NCBI GenBank assembly: GCA_964247055.1
Contig: OZ176051.1
Coordinates: 4,402,001 to 4,466,000 of the forward strand
Reading direction: 5' to 3'
DNA: 64,000 nucleotides
Origin: Paragordius varius
Taxonomy: Eukaryota; Nematomorpha
Shown: piece by piece, positions 11,610-24,761 of the stretch
How positions within the stretch are numbered: position 1 is the first letter of the stretch
How the letters are laid out: the number at the start of each line of letters is the position of its first letter
Program-made: the position numbers and the translations under genes
Notes under the pieces: generated by a model
What the model saw: the letters and a program-made list of their open reading frames with translations, nothing else
The model's database searches: none
Told to the model about the DNA's origin: nothing

Positions 11610-13758
11610 CCTCAATCTTTTGAAAATTTATGCATTTTCAAGGGCGGAAAGTTAAGCTTATAAAATAAACTGTATCATTTGAATAAAAAGTTATTCATAA
11701 GTTTTCGTGACCATCAAAACCAAGTAACAATTAATTACCTAAGATACTATTTTTTGGGGGTGGTAAACCATTATTGTTGCTATTAGTATTGTTTCCGACG
11801 CTCCCATTGTGATTTAAAATTATATTATTACGAGTTGGTGGTATATTCAATAACTGATGATGAGCATTCATAAAAGGCAAATGTAATGGCGGTTGTTGTG
11901 CGAACGAAATTAGATTGGATCCTTTCAAAGCATTGGCTGAACTTTAATAAATATATATATATATGATGTAAAAAAATAAATTTGTTAAAATGTTTTATTG
12001 TGTTATAATAATTCAAAGTGTAGTGAAACCAAAAAGCGTATGTACTGATGGGAATAAAAACACTCGTTTTTTCTAAACCCTTTTTGGTTATGATACAACT
12101 TTTTCTCAGATATTTTATTATCTTGTATAAATTACTTTTTAACCTTTTTTTAAACTTCTAAAAAATATATATGTATACTCGTTAGTACCACTCAAAGACA
12201 AATTGTCACCCAGTGTCATATTATTATTATTATTCTGTATACCGCCAGCAAATGTTGAAACGGAGTTGTTGTTAACACCATTATTGTGATTTAGGAGGTA
12301 GAAATCATTCAAATTTTCTTTCATCACATTATTATTATTTGTTAATGATTTCAAAAAGTGAGGTGGTGGCGGTACATTGCTACTTAAGTTATTATTAAAC
12401 GACATTGTAGATTGGTAGGGCAATCCGGCTCCTCCAGTAAAAAAATCCATTGAATTAAGCGATAAAAAGTGTGGGGGAGGGGGCATTGGGGGTAGATTCA
12501 ATAGAGTCGTCGTAACATTAGTAGTAATTGTAGACAAATTCCCATTCGACATGTCATCTAAAGTATTGTTGACCATATCGGGCATGTGGACAGTACTATA
12601 TAATATTAAACACCTTTTTGTGAAATATGTAAAAAAATCTTTCACAGGACATATCATTTTTTCAATTAGGAAAAAAAACTCTCGTGTTGTATTTTTTTTA
12701 AATTTAATTGAAAAAAACGCATTTAAATAATATATATGCAAGTTTCGTTATAAATCAGAATCTGATTATATTTCATTTTATTAAGGTAGTTTATCCTTTT
12801 TGTCAATTTTTATACAAACACAACTATTTAAAAAGTATATATATTTTTATGTTAGGTAATTACCCCTTAATCAAATTCATGTTTTGTAGATATGCATTTT
12901 TCATATTCTGTCCATTCCCTCCAATATTATTCATATTATTGATTGGTGTGGTCTTATCATTATCTCGTTTGTTATTGACTCCTACTTTTATATTACTGCT
13001 ATTGCTATGGCTATTATTTAACATAAATTGGTCCATGGTATTTAAAAAAGAAGCCCCATGCTGTGAATTATTTCCAGGAATATTTCCTTGTAAAGGTGAT
13101 AAATTTACAACATTACCCAAATTTTCAGTTTTCGTTAAATCCTTTAGTAGCATTGGATTTTTTGGCTCATGAGGAGCATATTTATTAGGCACGTTATTAC
13201 GGTTGTTAGGGGCATGTAAAGCATTAAAATTATTATTATTGATATTATTTAGCGAATTATTATGGTGTTGATGATTTGATAAACCAGCGGTTCGAAGGGG
13301 AAATGGACTCACCTAAAAAATGGTTTAATCATATAATTTTTATGGAGTTTGTTTATATTTTAGTAGATTAATTTTGGGGCATTAAATTTTTGATAATAGT
13401 TAAAAAATAATACATATATATACCATTAACTTTATTTAGATCATTACTACTTAAATTATTAAAACATAAAAATGCCTGTGCATCTACCATAATATTATAT
13501 TTTTAATATGTAATTTAAAATAAAAATACAATCTAATTTAAATTATTTTTTATATCATGTTAGTTTTAAAGAATATTTCCTTTTTTATAAATATCAAAAA
13601 ATATAAGCAAATTATTTTAGTATTATGGAAAAAGCAAAAGAATAAATAAATAATCCATCAATATCCAAAAAATCGAGTGAATTTTTTTATCAAGTTTAAT
13701 TGGATATTTAATAAAACGAGGTTAAAAAGAGTCTACACAAATTTGTAAACTTATAATG

Positions 13759-13795
<37 letters not shown>

Positions 13796-16700
13796 TACCT
13801 TGTTACCATCGGATCCAGTTTTATTCGTAACATCTATAAAAAAATAAATTTTTAAATACTAACCAATTTAATAAAGCATCACGATTTTTAAATAAATAAA
13901 TATTTACCAGATTTAAGTCCCCCCAAAGAAGAATTCGAATTAAAGTTATGGTTGACATGCTATATAAGATATTTATAAATTAATTATTGTGGAATTATTT
14001 TATAATAAATATTTATCGCTAGAAATGTTGAAAAAAAAATAATTTACCATAGGTGGTAAAGTTCCTAATCCATTTGCTGCATTCAATGTTGCTAAAATAT
14101 ATTGTGTATAAAATCGTAAAAAAATATGATAAAAATGGGTGATGGGTATAGATTTTTTTAACATTTAAAATTCAATATCATTCATAAAATAAGGCAAAAA
14201 AGGTAAACCAATAACTATATCATAGATAAACCATGTTTCATGCAAATAAATTAAATTTTTTAATTAAAGACAACCATTCTTTATATAAGGCAACAATTTC
14301 TGTTTTGAACTAACTTTTTCATTCAAGTTTTTACTTAAACTAAAGCGTAAAAAAACCTATTTTGCCCTTTTCCAACATCGTGTTACTGATGTTATTATTG
14401 TTAGGATCCATTAAAACTGAATTCATCATGCCAGGTAAAAGTTGATTCATAAAATACGCATTATTTGGAATATTTGAGGTACTGTTTGCCCCTATAAAAT
14501 TTGTCGAAACCATATTATTAGATGGTATCAAGTTTTGATAATTACCCAAATTTAAATTTGCCATAATGGGTTGTTTGTTCGCTAAACCGGTAGATGATAC
14601 TAAAAATACAGTAAAAATGGAAAATATTTAAACATTTCATAAAAAAACAAAAACAACCATATAGTTTAAAGGTGTTGTTAATTAAGGAATCGATTGGAAT
14701 TGGTAAATCACTCAGTTTATACCATTTTGTAATTATGTTGAAAATACAATGTTTAAAAGAGCTTCAGTTTTGTCTTTTAAATATTAATTATCTAACCATA
14801 ACAATCAAGCAAGTTAAAACACTGAAAATTTAACATGCGAACATTTTTTCAAAATCAGAAAATGATGACAAAATAATGATTTAAATAAAAAGGAAGAATG
14901 AATTCCTTCTTTTGTAAAATTAAATTGGTGTGGTTTATACCATTCGTATAATTAACGTCATTTTGCTGGTGTGTAGCCAAGATTTGGGAATTATTTTGTT
15001 GATGTTGTTGTTGATTTAAGATATGTAAGGAGTTTGTAAATTGGAAAAAGTCAAGGGGGAGACATTTAAATATTTGGCAATGTTCTTCAAACGTGTATGA
15101 AGTGGGCGGTAAAGATGGACCCGATCCTGCCTCCTAATAAAACGTAATAAAATAAAATTTATGAGTATAAGGATTATTTTCTGCATAGTAAGCGATATTT
15201 ATAGAATTAGAGTTATTAAACTTGTAACAACGTAGATTTTAAAATGTTATATTTCTGTTTAATACATTTCTGAAAGAAATTGATTTAAAACGATAATGCA
15301 AAAAGTTTTTTACGTTTAATAACTTATTTAATTTTCCATTCAACTTAATATTTATCCAAAAAAATAATGTATGAAAAATTATCTTACATAAAACGATATT
15401 TGAGGTGGTATGGGTTGGCCCATCATATTATATGTTGTTTGATGTGAAGGTTGATTTTCAAGTGTCGGTATTGATTGTTGCACGGGTACAGTCATTTGTG
15501 ATTTATTGTTGTAATTTAGCTGGTTAGTTGTCGTAATCGAATTTAACGTATTTATATGGCGGCCATTATTAATATAATCATTATTTGTTGGTAATGAATT
15601 TCTTTTATCATTATTGGTATTAAACTTTGTTGGGTGGTTGTCGGTTTCCATTGTTTTTAGTACATTTTGGGGTATTTTATTGGGCTGTAGGTTCAAAGTT
15701 GTGTTGACTATAGAAAATAATGTAAATATAATAAACAGTTAAAAAATAAATCGTGTTTTTATATGTATTTAAAAGATTAATTTAATTTAAAACCACCTGA
15801 AAACCAGCTCATGGGTGTTTTAAAATGCCAAAATTTATTGAATGTATACAAAATGTTAACAAAGTATGTAAGCTTACTATCAAAAGGACCAATGCCTAAA
15901 AATGATTGAAAATCAAAAAATGAATTTTAGATTGGTAATAAATAAAAAATTGGTTAAATGGATATTTAAAGCGAAAATCACAGTTTACAAAAAAGTTTTT
16001 TTTATAAAACTTCTCGTTACTAATATGCGATATTTAAATCCGATTTATTTTAGCCATAAAAATATATGATACATAATCATTGGGGTAAATTGCGTAAAGT
16101 GTAAGTTTTATTACCGTTGTTTATAGATTCCGAATTAGCTTGCAGATTATCCTCTTTAAAATCTGTCCCAAATATTTTTCCCAATGAAATAGGTATTCTA
16201 TATTGATTATAATTAATAAATATTAAAATATAATAACTCTTTCTACACGCAAATAAAAAAATATATTACGTTGCATTTATAGGCGCTAGTACATTAGTTG
16301 TTGATATAGAAATTTTAGATTGTGAGATAGGGCGGTTGGAATTCGTCTCAGGCAAACAATCTTTTCCCGTATTACAAGCGGGTTGTCCAATATTTTTGCC
16401 ATTAGTATATTCATTTTGGTCAAATCCAAATTCATTGTTTGTTGAAATTTTTGTTGCAATTTTGCCCATTTTATTCGTTGGTGATAAAGCGTTTTTGCTT
16501 GTACTTTTTTCAACATTAATCTCATTTTCATCGTCTTCCTCATCCAAGAAAAATGAAATTCCGCTAAAATCTGAAGCAGGTACCCCAAATTCAAAATTTA
16601 TGGGTAGGGTAGGGATATGCCTGTTATTTGGCATAACCACAGGTATAGTAGGTATCTTGGAGAGGGGCGGTAACTTTGGTAGGGTATATGATGCATTTTG

Positions 16701-19277
16701 TTCCTCATTATTAACATTTACTACTTGTGTTGCTATAGAGTGTGTAATAGTGTTAGAACCTACTACTATATTAGGATTAGTATTATTGTTAAGGAGACCA
16801 ATTCCTAGGGCATTTTTAATGGTTTCAGTTGCCTTACATGATTTAAGGTATGTTGGGACACTTCCTACTACTAGAGTATTTTCAACAAATGACGAGGCTG
16901 GTTTGACGCTATTGTCATTATATTCTTTAGAATGATGATTCTTTGTACGTAATGAGTGTGTGGTATCATCCGAACTGTGAATAAAAAACAATTTTTTTTA
17001 AATACATAAAAAACCGAAATTTGTGGTTGAAAATCAATTTTTGGTGTCTAGCTCCGGTTAATTTGTGTTTAAATAGCTAAAATTCAGTTGAATTTTTTTT
17101 ACATCATACCGTGAGTATATATAGCCTAAAAATATGTATGGTGTGGTATTTTTTACCAATAAGTGTAAAAAATCTTTTAATATCAAATAAAAAGTCTATT
17201 TAAAATAGGGTCAACAGTATATTAAATATTAAAAAAAATCAAAAATTTGTACTTTTTTGGCATCGTTTTAAACCGACAATCTCTGATACCAGTTTTTATA
17301 AATTCAAAAATATTTTTTATAAAGAAAAAAAAAACATAAATAAATCTTACCTTAAAACTACACTAGATGATTGGGTCGAACTGAAGGAATCACTTTTAAA
17401 ACGCCGAAAATTTGCCGATTTATCTTGTGGTATTTGGGCCTTCCATTCTCCAATCTCATTCCAGTTGTTTTGCGTTAAATCTACATACACAAAAAAATAT
17501 ATAGGTTATCTTTACCCCCTTATCAATTTATATTTTGATTTCTTAAAAGTATCAAGAAATATTATTTAGAATGTCATCCCAATTTTGAGTTAAATTTAGT
17601 TATACACATAAAAATAGATGGTTTAAAATATATTAACTTTGGGATCATTTTGTTTATTACTTCCTAATAATTTTAAATTAGTTTCTAATTAAAAATATGG
17701 ATGATAATGGAAAGACTTAAACATCTGTAATCTTAAAGTTAAGGCGTATTTAATTTGGGGAAATGCTTAGGCCTATAATCTTTTAACATTTACAACGATT
17801 GAAAGAAAATACCCTAAAATGTATTCCAACATAAAAAATTGATATAAATATACTACCATTTTTGCTGATTGGTTCATCTGTGCCATTTTCGGGTGACTTT
17901 GATTTATAATGAAAATTATTATTTGTATTTGGATGCTGTTTGCGAAACATTGGCCGATTTCCATGGTTTGAAAAATATGCCCCACGTCCTCTGTTAACAT
18001 ATCTAACATGTGAATATTAGACGTTAAAAAGAGGAATTTATGATTAAATTATATATGAATTACGATAAATACGCATATTATATAAAAAATTACCTTTTGT
18101 TTTGATGTGTGGGATGATATGGTGGCCGTTTTTCGTCCTTTTCGTTCGACATTTTTGATTCTGTCTCGCAAAGATCTATAAAAACAATGTTTGGTTTGAT
18201 TAATTGAAATATAAATAAAGTTTTTCATAATGAAGTGCGTTCTCTATAAGGAGCTCTTATAACTAGTTTATAAAAACTTTTTTTGTTTTTAATAAAATTC
18301 TAAGTTTAAAGTTGTGGAAGTTTCTAAGTTGAATATTGTACTCATAATAATAAGAAAAAAATATTATATTAAAACTTTATTTTTATATTTTTCAAAAGAA
18401 TCATAATGTGGCCATATAAAATTAGGTTTATTTTTTTAAATAATTTTTATACTGTTGGTTTCTTGCGGAGCATTCATCCTTGAAAGTTCTGTTTTGCTCC
18501 TAAATCCATTTTGATTTCTTCTTACGGATGTTGAAAATTCCCTTGTACCTTTTGTGAATTTATGCTTTACTCTAGGAGCAAAAAATTATAAAGGTTAAAT
18601 TAAACAATAAAAATAAAGTGTAAATTTTGAAAAACTACCTAGGCTCGATTTGATCCTTTTTATCGAGTATCTGAGGGTTTTCTTTGCCATCACTTATTTC
18701 CTTTTCCGCCACATTTTTTATTACCTCCGTATTTTGGTTTTGGTTATTTTTTATATCGTCTTTTTTAAGTTTGTCGTTGGTATCTTTTTTAAAAGTGGAT
18801 TTGTCGGCTTTTTTGCTAGAATCAGAATCTCTGTCACCCTTTGTATCCCCATGAGATTTTTTCTTTTTGGTCAAGGTTTTCCATTCACTTTTCTAAAAAA
18901 TTATAATTGATAATTTACCAAGGAAGTATAACTGGTAAATGATTCAAGCAACATGTTAACTGCTCTATTTACATCATTATCGGCATCGTGTAAGGCAAAA
19001 ACAGCTTCATCGCTTGTTTTATTGGTCAACTCCATAACTTGTTTAATTTTGTTTTTAAGATTATTATCTTCATCCTTTGTTTTCCGTTCCAAATCCGTAT
19101 AAAATGCATTTTCGGTCGACTAAATTATAAATATTAATATTAAAAAATATTTTTAAATTAAATTATTTAACATTAAAGAGATATTATTCACACCTTTTTA
19201 GAAGGATAAGTATTCACCGACTTGTATGTTGACATTATTTCATGAAATTTATTAGGAACAGCGAGCAATAGGCTCAT
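10175..19277 (-). CDS. lig: Lingerer/UBAP2-family protein, complete, 20 exons
   Basis: RNA-binding stress-granule and translation regulator of the lingerer/UBAP2L family. Exons: 19194-19277, 18919-19119, 18639-18892, 18453-18571, 18094-18175, 17857-18002, 17351-17480, 16270-16974, 16115-16197, 15388-15707, 14941-15133, 14357-14599, 14048-14091, 13908-13959, 13799-13833, 12864-13312, 12179-12595, 11739-11941, 11365-11457, 10175-10254. They sum to 3933 nt (1310 residues plus TGA), and every junction keeps phase with GT-AG. Residues 49-87 form the UBA domain (IKQVMELTNKTSDEAVFALH). SEWKTLTKKKK follows, then a short NRGRGAYF patch (about 249-256) where other members have a long RGG region. Residues 438-470 carry the family signature SKIP..PVVMP...INFEFG (DUF3697). 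The second half is Asn-rich with two PPPPHFL motifs and ends YWNQGN. The start is the first ATG of exon 1. The donor of exon 12 (GTTTTT) is weak, and the exon 17/18 junction has an equally in-frame alternative. Confidence 0.9.
11579..11607. repeat. (TA)n microsatellite in a lingerer intron
   Basis: Uninterrupted TA dinucleotides inside the intron between exons 18 and 19. Confidence 0.9.
13760..13797. repeat. (AT)n microsatellite in a lingerer intron
   Basis: Slightly interrupted AT run that ends only a few bases from the donor of exon 15. Confidence 0.85.
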
Positions 19278-19416
19278 CACATTAATTAAATGATATATTT
19301 ATATATACAATATTTACAAGAATAAATGCGAATAATAATAAAAAAATTATAAACTAAAAATTAAAACAATGCACCGCCATTAATGAATGTATGTAAAACA
19401 TTAATCCATTATTTAA

Positions 19417-19966
19417 ACTTGGATTTTAGTCCTTCAATTCAAATTGGGGTAGTTAAATACCCCAGACCTGTTTATTAAATAATTTAAAAAAATAGAAGGA
19501 ATCAAAACCATGGCAAAATTTTGCACCTATATAAAATTGATAAACCGAAATATATAAAAAAATTTATTCAAAAATACTTAAATTTTTTTAATGTAAAACC
19601 CAAAGGTAGAAATTTAGTTTATGTAACATATGTGCATTGGTTAAATTGAATAATAATACAAATTAAACCTTTCTATTTGTATCAATGTTAGATGTAATTA
19701 TAATAAGAAATAAGCTTTAACTGTAAAGTTTGAATCAAATAACGTGATATTTTGCATAATAGTAAAATAAAAATGACGTCCAAGTAGTTTGACATGGAAC
19801 TTTTCTTTTTCAAAACAAAATTCTATTTAGATATTTTGGCTTTTTTATATATTATTTATTAGGATGAAAGCATAAATATAAATTGGGACAGTTTTCTTCG
19901 GTAGTTTTTTAGAAATATCGATTTTATTTTAGTTTGGGGTATTTAGATACCCCAATTTGAAACGAT
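19417..19966 (+). mobile_element. TTAA-flanked MITE, family A
   Basis: About 550 bp upstream of lingerer. It has 'ttcaattcaaattggggta' with its TACCCC hairpin at the left, the internal CCATGG and 'aaaatgacgtccaag' landmark, and 'ggggtatttagatacccc' at the right. The left target is TTAA (19413-19416), while the right one has drifted to TTAT. The copy is more decayed than those at 21170 and 31544. Confidence 0.75.
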
Positions 19967-20128
19967 GTTATAATATACGACAGTAAATTACATACATATA
20001 AAATTTGAAAAATAATATTATACCAAAACATAAGCTAACATTATGTTTTTCAAACATTTATTGATTACTTTTTTGCTTTTTTAAATTCTATTCTATTTTA
20101 AGAAACCTTATCAACACCATTATTTTCT

Positions 20129-21029
20129 CACTTTTTGTCCTGGTTTGTGATTGATGTGTATAACACCCAAAACCTGAATATTGTCAACATAGTCATTATT
20201 ATCAAACATTGCATGTATTAGATATAAAAGCTAATATTTGTACGGTTTTGTGTAGAGATTAAAAATGGGGCAGCTCCAAAACACGATAGAAACGAACATC
20301 TAATATTGAAATATAATATATCAAATTTTTCTTTTAAAATGTAGCTTGAAATTATTAGATTATTTACATTTTTAATCTCCATACACATTTATTTGCCTGT
20401 TGCATTAGAAATATAAAATTTGTGGAAAAAAAGGCGGCAAAAAGGTTATCGGGATTTTTAGTTATAAATTAAAAAAATATTTTTTGTATAATGCGCCTAA
20501 AGGTTAAAAAAGCATGTTTTTTCATTTAAATATCTTTACTTTTTGGAATATTCAAACTTCATATCGCTTTGGTATATAATTTAACCTTAATATTCCATTA
20601 CCTTTGGGGGTATACAGAGCGATTTTATGTTTGAATATCCCAAAAATATTTTTGGTATATATCAAATTAGAAACATGCTTACTTTAGCCTTTTAGGTGAT
20701 AAAATAATTTTCACTTAAAAATGTAAATTTTAAAAAAATCAGCACTTTTTTGCCGCCATTTCAATTTTATAAAATCAACATAGCCACAAGGATATTATTA
20801 TGGTTAGAATTTATAAATAATTAACTTTAAAGAGCTTTCAGGCTACATTTTTCGGAAAGATTTTAATATCGGATGCTCCTTTCAATCGTGTTTTGGAGAT
20901 GTTCCAATTTTAGACTCTAGTCACTAAAATAACATTTAAAACAGTTGTTTGTTTACATATTGACCTTTGGGATATAAAAACTGCCCTTATAAGGTAAACA
21001 AGGACAAAAAATTAAAAGGTAATGTAGTG
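20129..21029. mobile_element. Fold-back element, family E
   Basis: Two arms of about 450 bp face each other around 20585. The left arm reads 'gctccaaaacacgat...tgcctgttgcatta...gcgcctaaagg..aaa..gcatg', and the right arm reads the same in reverse. The ends are CACTT-like (20129) and GTG (21027-21029), beside a drifted TTAA. There is no coding capacity. Short translated runs within it, including the one with the single Y/Z difference at 21093, are not genes. Confidence 0.7.
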
Positions 21030-21169
21030 CTAAATGATAATGGAGTGTTAAAATCAAAAATAAATTATATTTTTTATTTGAGATTATTTAACACTTCGTT
21101 TCCTTTTGGAGTAGTTTTAAAAGCGAATATTGAATTTTTAAAATTAATTAAGGTATTCCTTTGTTTTAA

Positions 21170-21715
21170 CACTTGGATATAACACATTCATTTTATTCAT
21201 CCGATTCAAATTGGGGTAGTTGGATACCTCGATCCTGTTTAAAATTAAATACTCCAAAAAACATGGATTGGAAACCATGGCATTTTATGAATGAAAATAT
21301 AATTAAAAATCATTGGAAAATATTTGATATTACTTATTTTAGGGTAAAACCCAAATGTTAAAAATTAGTCAACATGACATGTGTGCATTACAAAATTTAA
21401 AAAATAATATAAAATACACCACTTTTTCTATTTCTATAATGTTAGTGAATTAAATAAAATTGGCTTAAAATTTAGCTTTAAAATTAAATAAACTAGATAT
21501 TTTGCAAGAACATATTTACATTTCTATTTTTTCATACTTTGCAATTTTAAACAAAAATGGCGTCCTTTTTTACAAAACTAAATTTTATTTAAATATTTTG
21601 GCTTATTTATATAATTTTCATCAGGATAGAAGCATAAATTTAAAATGGGCCTGTTTTTTTATTACTTTTAATATTTCGTCTAGGGTATTTAGGTACCTCA
21701 ATTTGAACTGAAGTG
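21170..21715 (+). mobile_element. TTAA-flanked MITE, family A
   Basis: 546 bp from CACTTGGATATAACACATTC to GAACTGAAGTG, with TTAA directly on both sides (21166-21169 and 21716-21719). Internal landmarks match the other copies, including CCATGG and 'aaaatggcgtcc'. It sits in family E sequence: 21720-21829 continues a family E arm. Confidence 0.85.
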
Positions 21716-21829
21716 TTAAAACTGGTTTTTTAGCTTTTGCGCATTATACAAAAAATTTAAAACAAAGTAAAATTGTAAAAAATCCTCATCTCAAATTTTT
21801 CCGCCATTTTTTTCTATTAATTTTTTTAA

Positions 21830-22684
21830 CACTTCCCTACCTTTTCATATTTTGTCCTAATTTACATTTTGTTTAGTTTTATATCCCAAAGCTCAAAATT
21901 ATAGTTGTAAAAGTTATTTTGTTAAAATTTAATTATCAAACAGTTCTTATGTTTAAGATAAAAAAATTACGGTTTTGTGACTTCAATAGTCTGTAGGACA
22001 GCTCCAAACGATTGAAACTAACAGATGATATTAAAATCATAATATATCAAGTTTTTGCTGGTAATATGTGGCATGTATTTTTAAAGTTAATTATTTACAT
22101 TCAGTAACCATAATTTACATTTATATTCCTGTTGCATTCGCGATTTAAAAAATTTATAGAAAAAAATAGCATCAATAAGATGATGATTTTTTTACAATTT
22201 TACTTTTTTTAAACAATTTTTAGTATAATACGCCTATAAAGCTAAAGAGGGCATATGTTAAATTAGGCTTAATATCTTAAATACTTTTTACGATATTCAA
22301 ATTTCAAATCGCTTTGGGATATAAAACCAACTCAAAGGGTATTGGAATGTTACAATCGCTAATACAGGCAAATTTATTGTTAGAAAATGTAAATAATTAA
22401 CATTAATTGATTTCAGGCTATATTTTACCAGCAAAAACTTGATACATATTAATTTTAATATCAGCTAATCGTTTGAATCGTGTTTTCGAGTTGTCCCAAT
22501 TTTAGACTCCAGAATTCCCAAAATTAAAATATAAGCATTGTTATCTAATACATTAAATGTTTGATAATTAAATTTTAACTAAAATAACCTTTAAAACTGT
22601 AGTTTATTTACAAAATTGAGCTATGGGATATAAAGCTACACCAATATGTAAACTAGGGTAAAAAAGTTTATAGGTAATAAAGTG
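21830..22684. mobile_element. Fold-back element, family E, near-complete copy
   Basis: 855 bp opening with TTAA plus CACTTCCCTACC and closing with GGTAATAAAGTG beside TTGT. The arms are inverted about a centre near 22320: 'tttatatcccaaagctcaaa' on the left answers 'ttgagctatgggatataaa' on the right. The ends match those of family A (CACTT...AAGTG within TTAA), so both probably used the same transposase type. Confidence 0.75.
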
Positions 22685-23434
22685 TTGTATTATGGGTTAG
22701 TCCTTATCATTTTAAAAAATTGTTTCTGAGCAATAGTAAATAATTTAATTGGTCATTCTTTTTCACAGTAACAAATATATTCCTATTTGCAAAACACTTG
22801 ACAGGATAAATTCACCGGTATTGAACTGGCTAAGGTTATAGAATGCATGTTAACATACATACCCAACAAAAAATAATATTGAAATAACACTTAACCTTTT
22901 AATTTATTTTAATTGATCACCTTTTGGGGTATTTTTGTACTCCAAAGGTGAATTTGTATAACTATTGTTTTAATGGGTTTTGATAAATTTTATTGATTAA
23001 CATTGTCTCTTGTATTTTAGATAAGAAAGCTTATATTTTTACAGTTTCCAAATTATAGTGTACCAAATCTGGATCCCAGATTAAAACAAACCGCTCATTG
23101 TAAAATAAATATGAAGTATTTGCTAATAAAATGCAAATAAAAAGTCAAAACTTACACAACTTTTTACCATGATCCATTTATTTGCTGTTGCATAGCGATT
23201 TTGAATAATCCAAAAAGGCAGTCCAAAGTTTGAGATGAGGATATTTTTCAATTTTAGATATTGTAAAAAAAATCAGGCGCCCAAAAGGCTAAAGAATGCA
23301 TACTTTTAAATTTGAGCCAATATCAATACCTTTGATGTAGACTTCACCCCAAAACGATTTTGTTTTCGAATAAATTCATGTTTCTTTTGAACCTTTTGGC
23401 TACGAGATCACATTTTTTGGAATATTTACCTTAT
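22685..23434. repeat. Family E fragments in A+T-rich spacer
   Basis: Pieces of family E are visible at about 23020-23060 and 23185-23350 ('gcgcccaaaaggctaaaga', 'caccccaaaacgatttt'). The rest is not recognised. No gene seen. Confidence 0.45.
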
Positions 23435-24761
23435 TGTTAATTTGATGAGAAGATAATATAAGAAACGTGAAATGATTTTAATTCGGTTTTTTTTGTGGTT
23501 TATATATACTAATTTTAGGTGTACATTTGCATTATAACAATAAAATTTCAAGTAACAAAGGATATATTATTTACATAGTACCAAAAAATATAAAAATAAT
23601 ACAATTCAAATCTCACAAAAATTATGATATACAACCAAAGTATATATTTCATATTTGCATGTAACATCAAATCTCACAGAAAATTATGATATACAACCAA
23701 AGTATATACTTCAAATTTGCATGTAACATCACTTCACTCTTAGGGGAAATAATACTAGTTTGAATGATAATACATGTTTTGGGTGTGTCGACGAATGTTT
23801 GCATAAGGTACATCATAGTTTGAAAGATAACATCACGTGTTGTGTGTCGACGAATCATTTAATCTATGCCTCACTCCATCCTGGACCATTTCTTGTTAAA
23901 CTGGTCCAGTCGCACTGAAATATTATCGGCGCTGTGGGGAATCTGAACGATCTCCTTTTGTAACGGCAAATCCTCTTTGCATTGAAATCGTAGAGGGGTG
24001 TAGCGACTCTTTAGCTCGGCCTGGGGAGGTAGGCGTACTGATCAATCTTGTTAAAAGCTTGTCCGCGCCAATCTAACTTACCCAACCATCAAATGTTGAA
24101 TGATGTGGGAGTCCTCCGCAGCCATTTGTTGATAATGATCCCAGAGTCGCTATAGATTCTTAGCCCGTTCGCTTTCAGTGCACTGGCGGTTGAACATATT
24201 TTTGGCAGTGTTTTTTAATCTACATTAGCGAATTGGTTGGGTTTTCCGCATTTGCAATTGCGGTTCCAGGCGGGACATTTGCTTGGCCCATGAACACTCC
24301 CATAACCCTTGCGCGAATGTGTCAGAGGTTTTGATTGTTGTGATCGATTATAATTATTACCATTGCTATAATTGGTATTATCATTATATTTTTTTTTGAT
24401 GGACATTTTGGTGATATTGGCAATTGACATTGTCATGCTTGTTGCACTTTCTCTCCGAGTTTGGAACCCGGTGGTGTTATGTTAGATTTGTTGTTAGATT
24501 AGTTCGGATTCGCTTGGCTACTAGATGTTAATTTGAAAAGAAGAAAATATAAGAAACGTGAAATGATTTTTATTCGGTTTTTTTGTGGTTTATATATACT
24601 AATTTTAGGTGTACATAATTTGCATTATAACAATAAAATTTCAAGTAACAAAGGATATAATATTTACATAGTACCAAAAAAATATAAAAATAATACAATT
24701 CAAATCTCACAAAAAATTATGATATACAACCAAAGTATATATTTCAAATTTGCATGTAACA
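23435..24761 (-). mobile_element. Compact LTR-retrotransposon fossil (gag piece only)
   Basis: A 1.3-kb element in minus orientation. Its terminal repeats are 23435-23728 (3' LTR, in which about 62 bp at the upstream end are tandemly doubled) and 24526-24761 (5' LTR). Both run TGTTA...TAACA. A perfect 5-bp target duplication, CTTAT, stands on both sides (23430-23434 and 24762-24766). A purine-rich tract abuts the 3' LTR. The roughly 800-bp interior holds a gag-like piece with a zinc-knuckle-type stretch, and no pol region is recognisable. The family is probably Ty3-like, judged only from the knuckle. It is broken, with several breaks and most of the coding region absent. The LTRs are close to each other in sequence and the target duplication is intact, so it is of moderate age. 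Confidence 0.8.

Noticed and set aside
12708-13172. 154-codon plus-strand frame
   Set aside because: Mostly antisense of lingerer exon 16. Its hydrophobic look comes from reverse-reading Asn codons.
13908-13959. A suspected frameshift in a G run of lingerer exon 14
   Set aside because: On recounting, the run is six G and the exon is 52 nt, which keeps the frame.
16336-16935. 199-codon plus-strand frame, also at 34291-34890
   Set aside because: It is the antisense shadow of lingerer exon 8, which has the right splice sites, phase and family motif on the minus strand.
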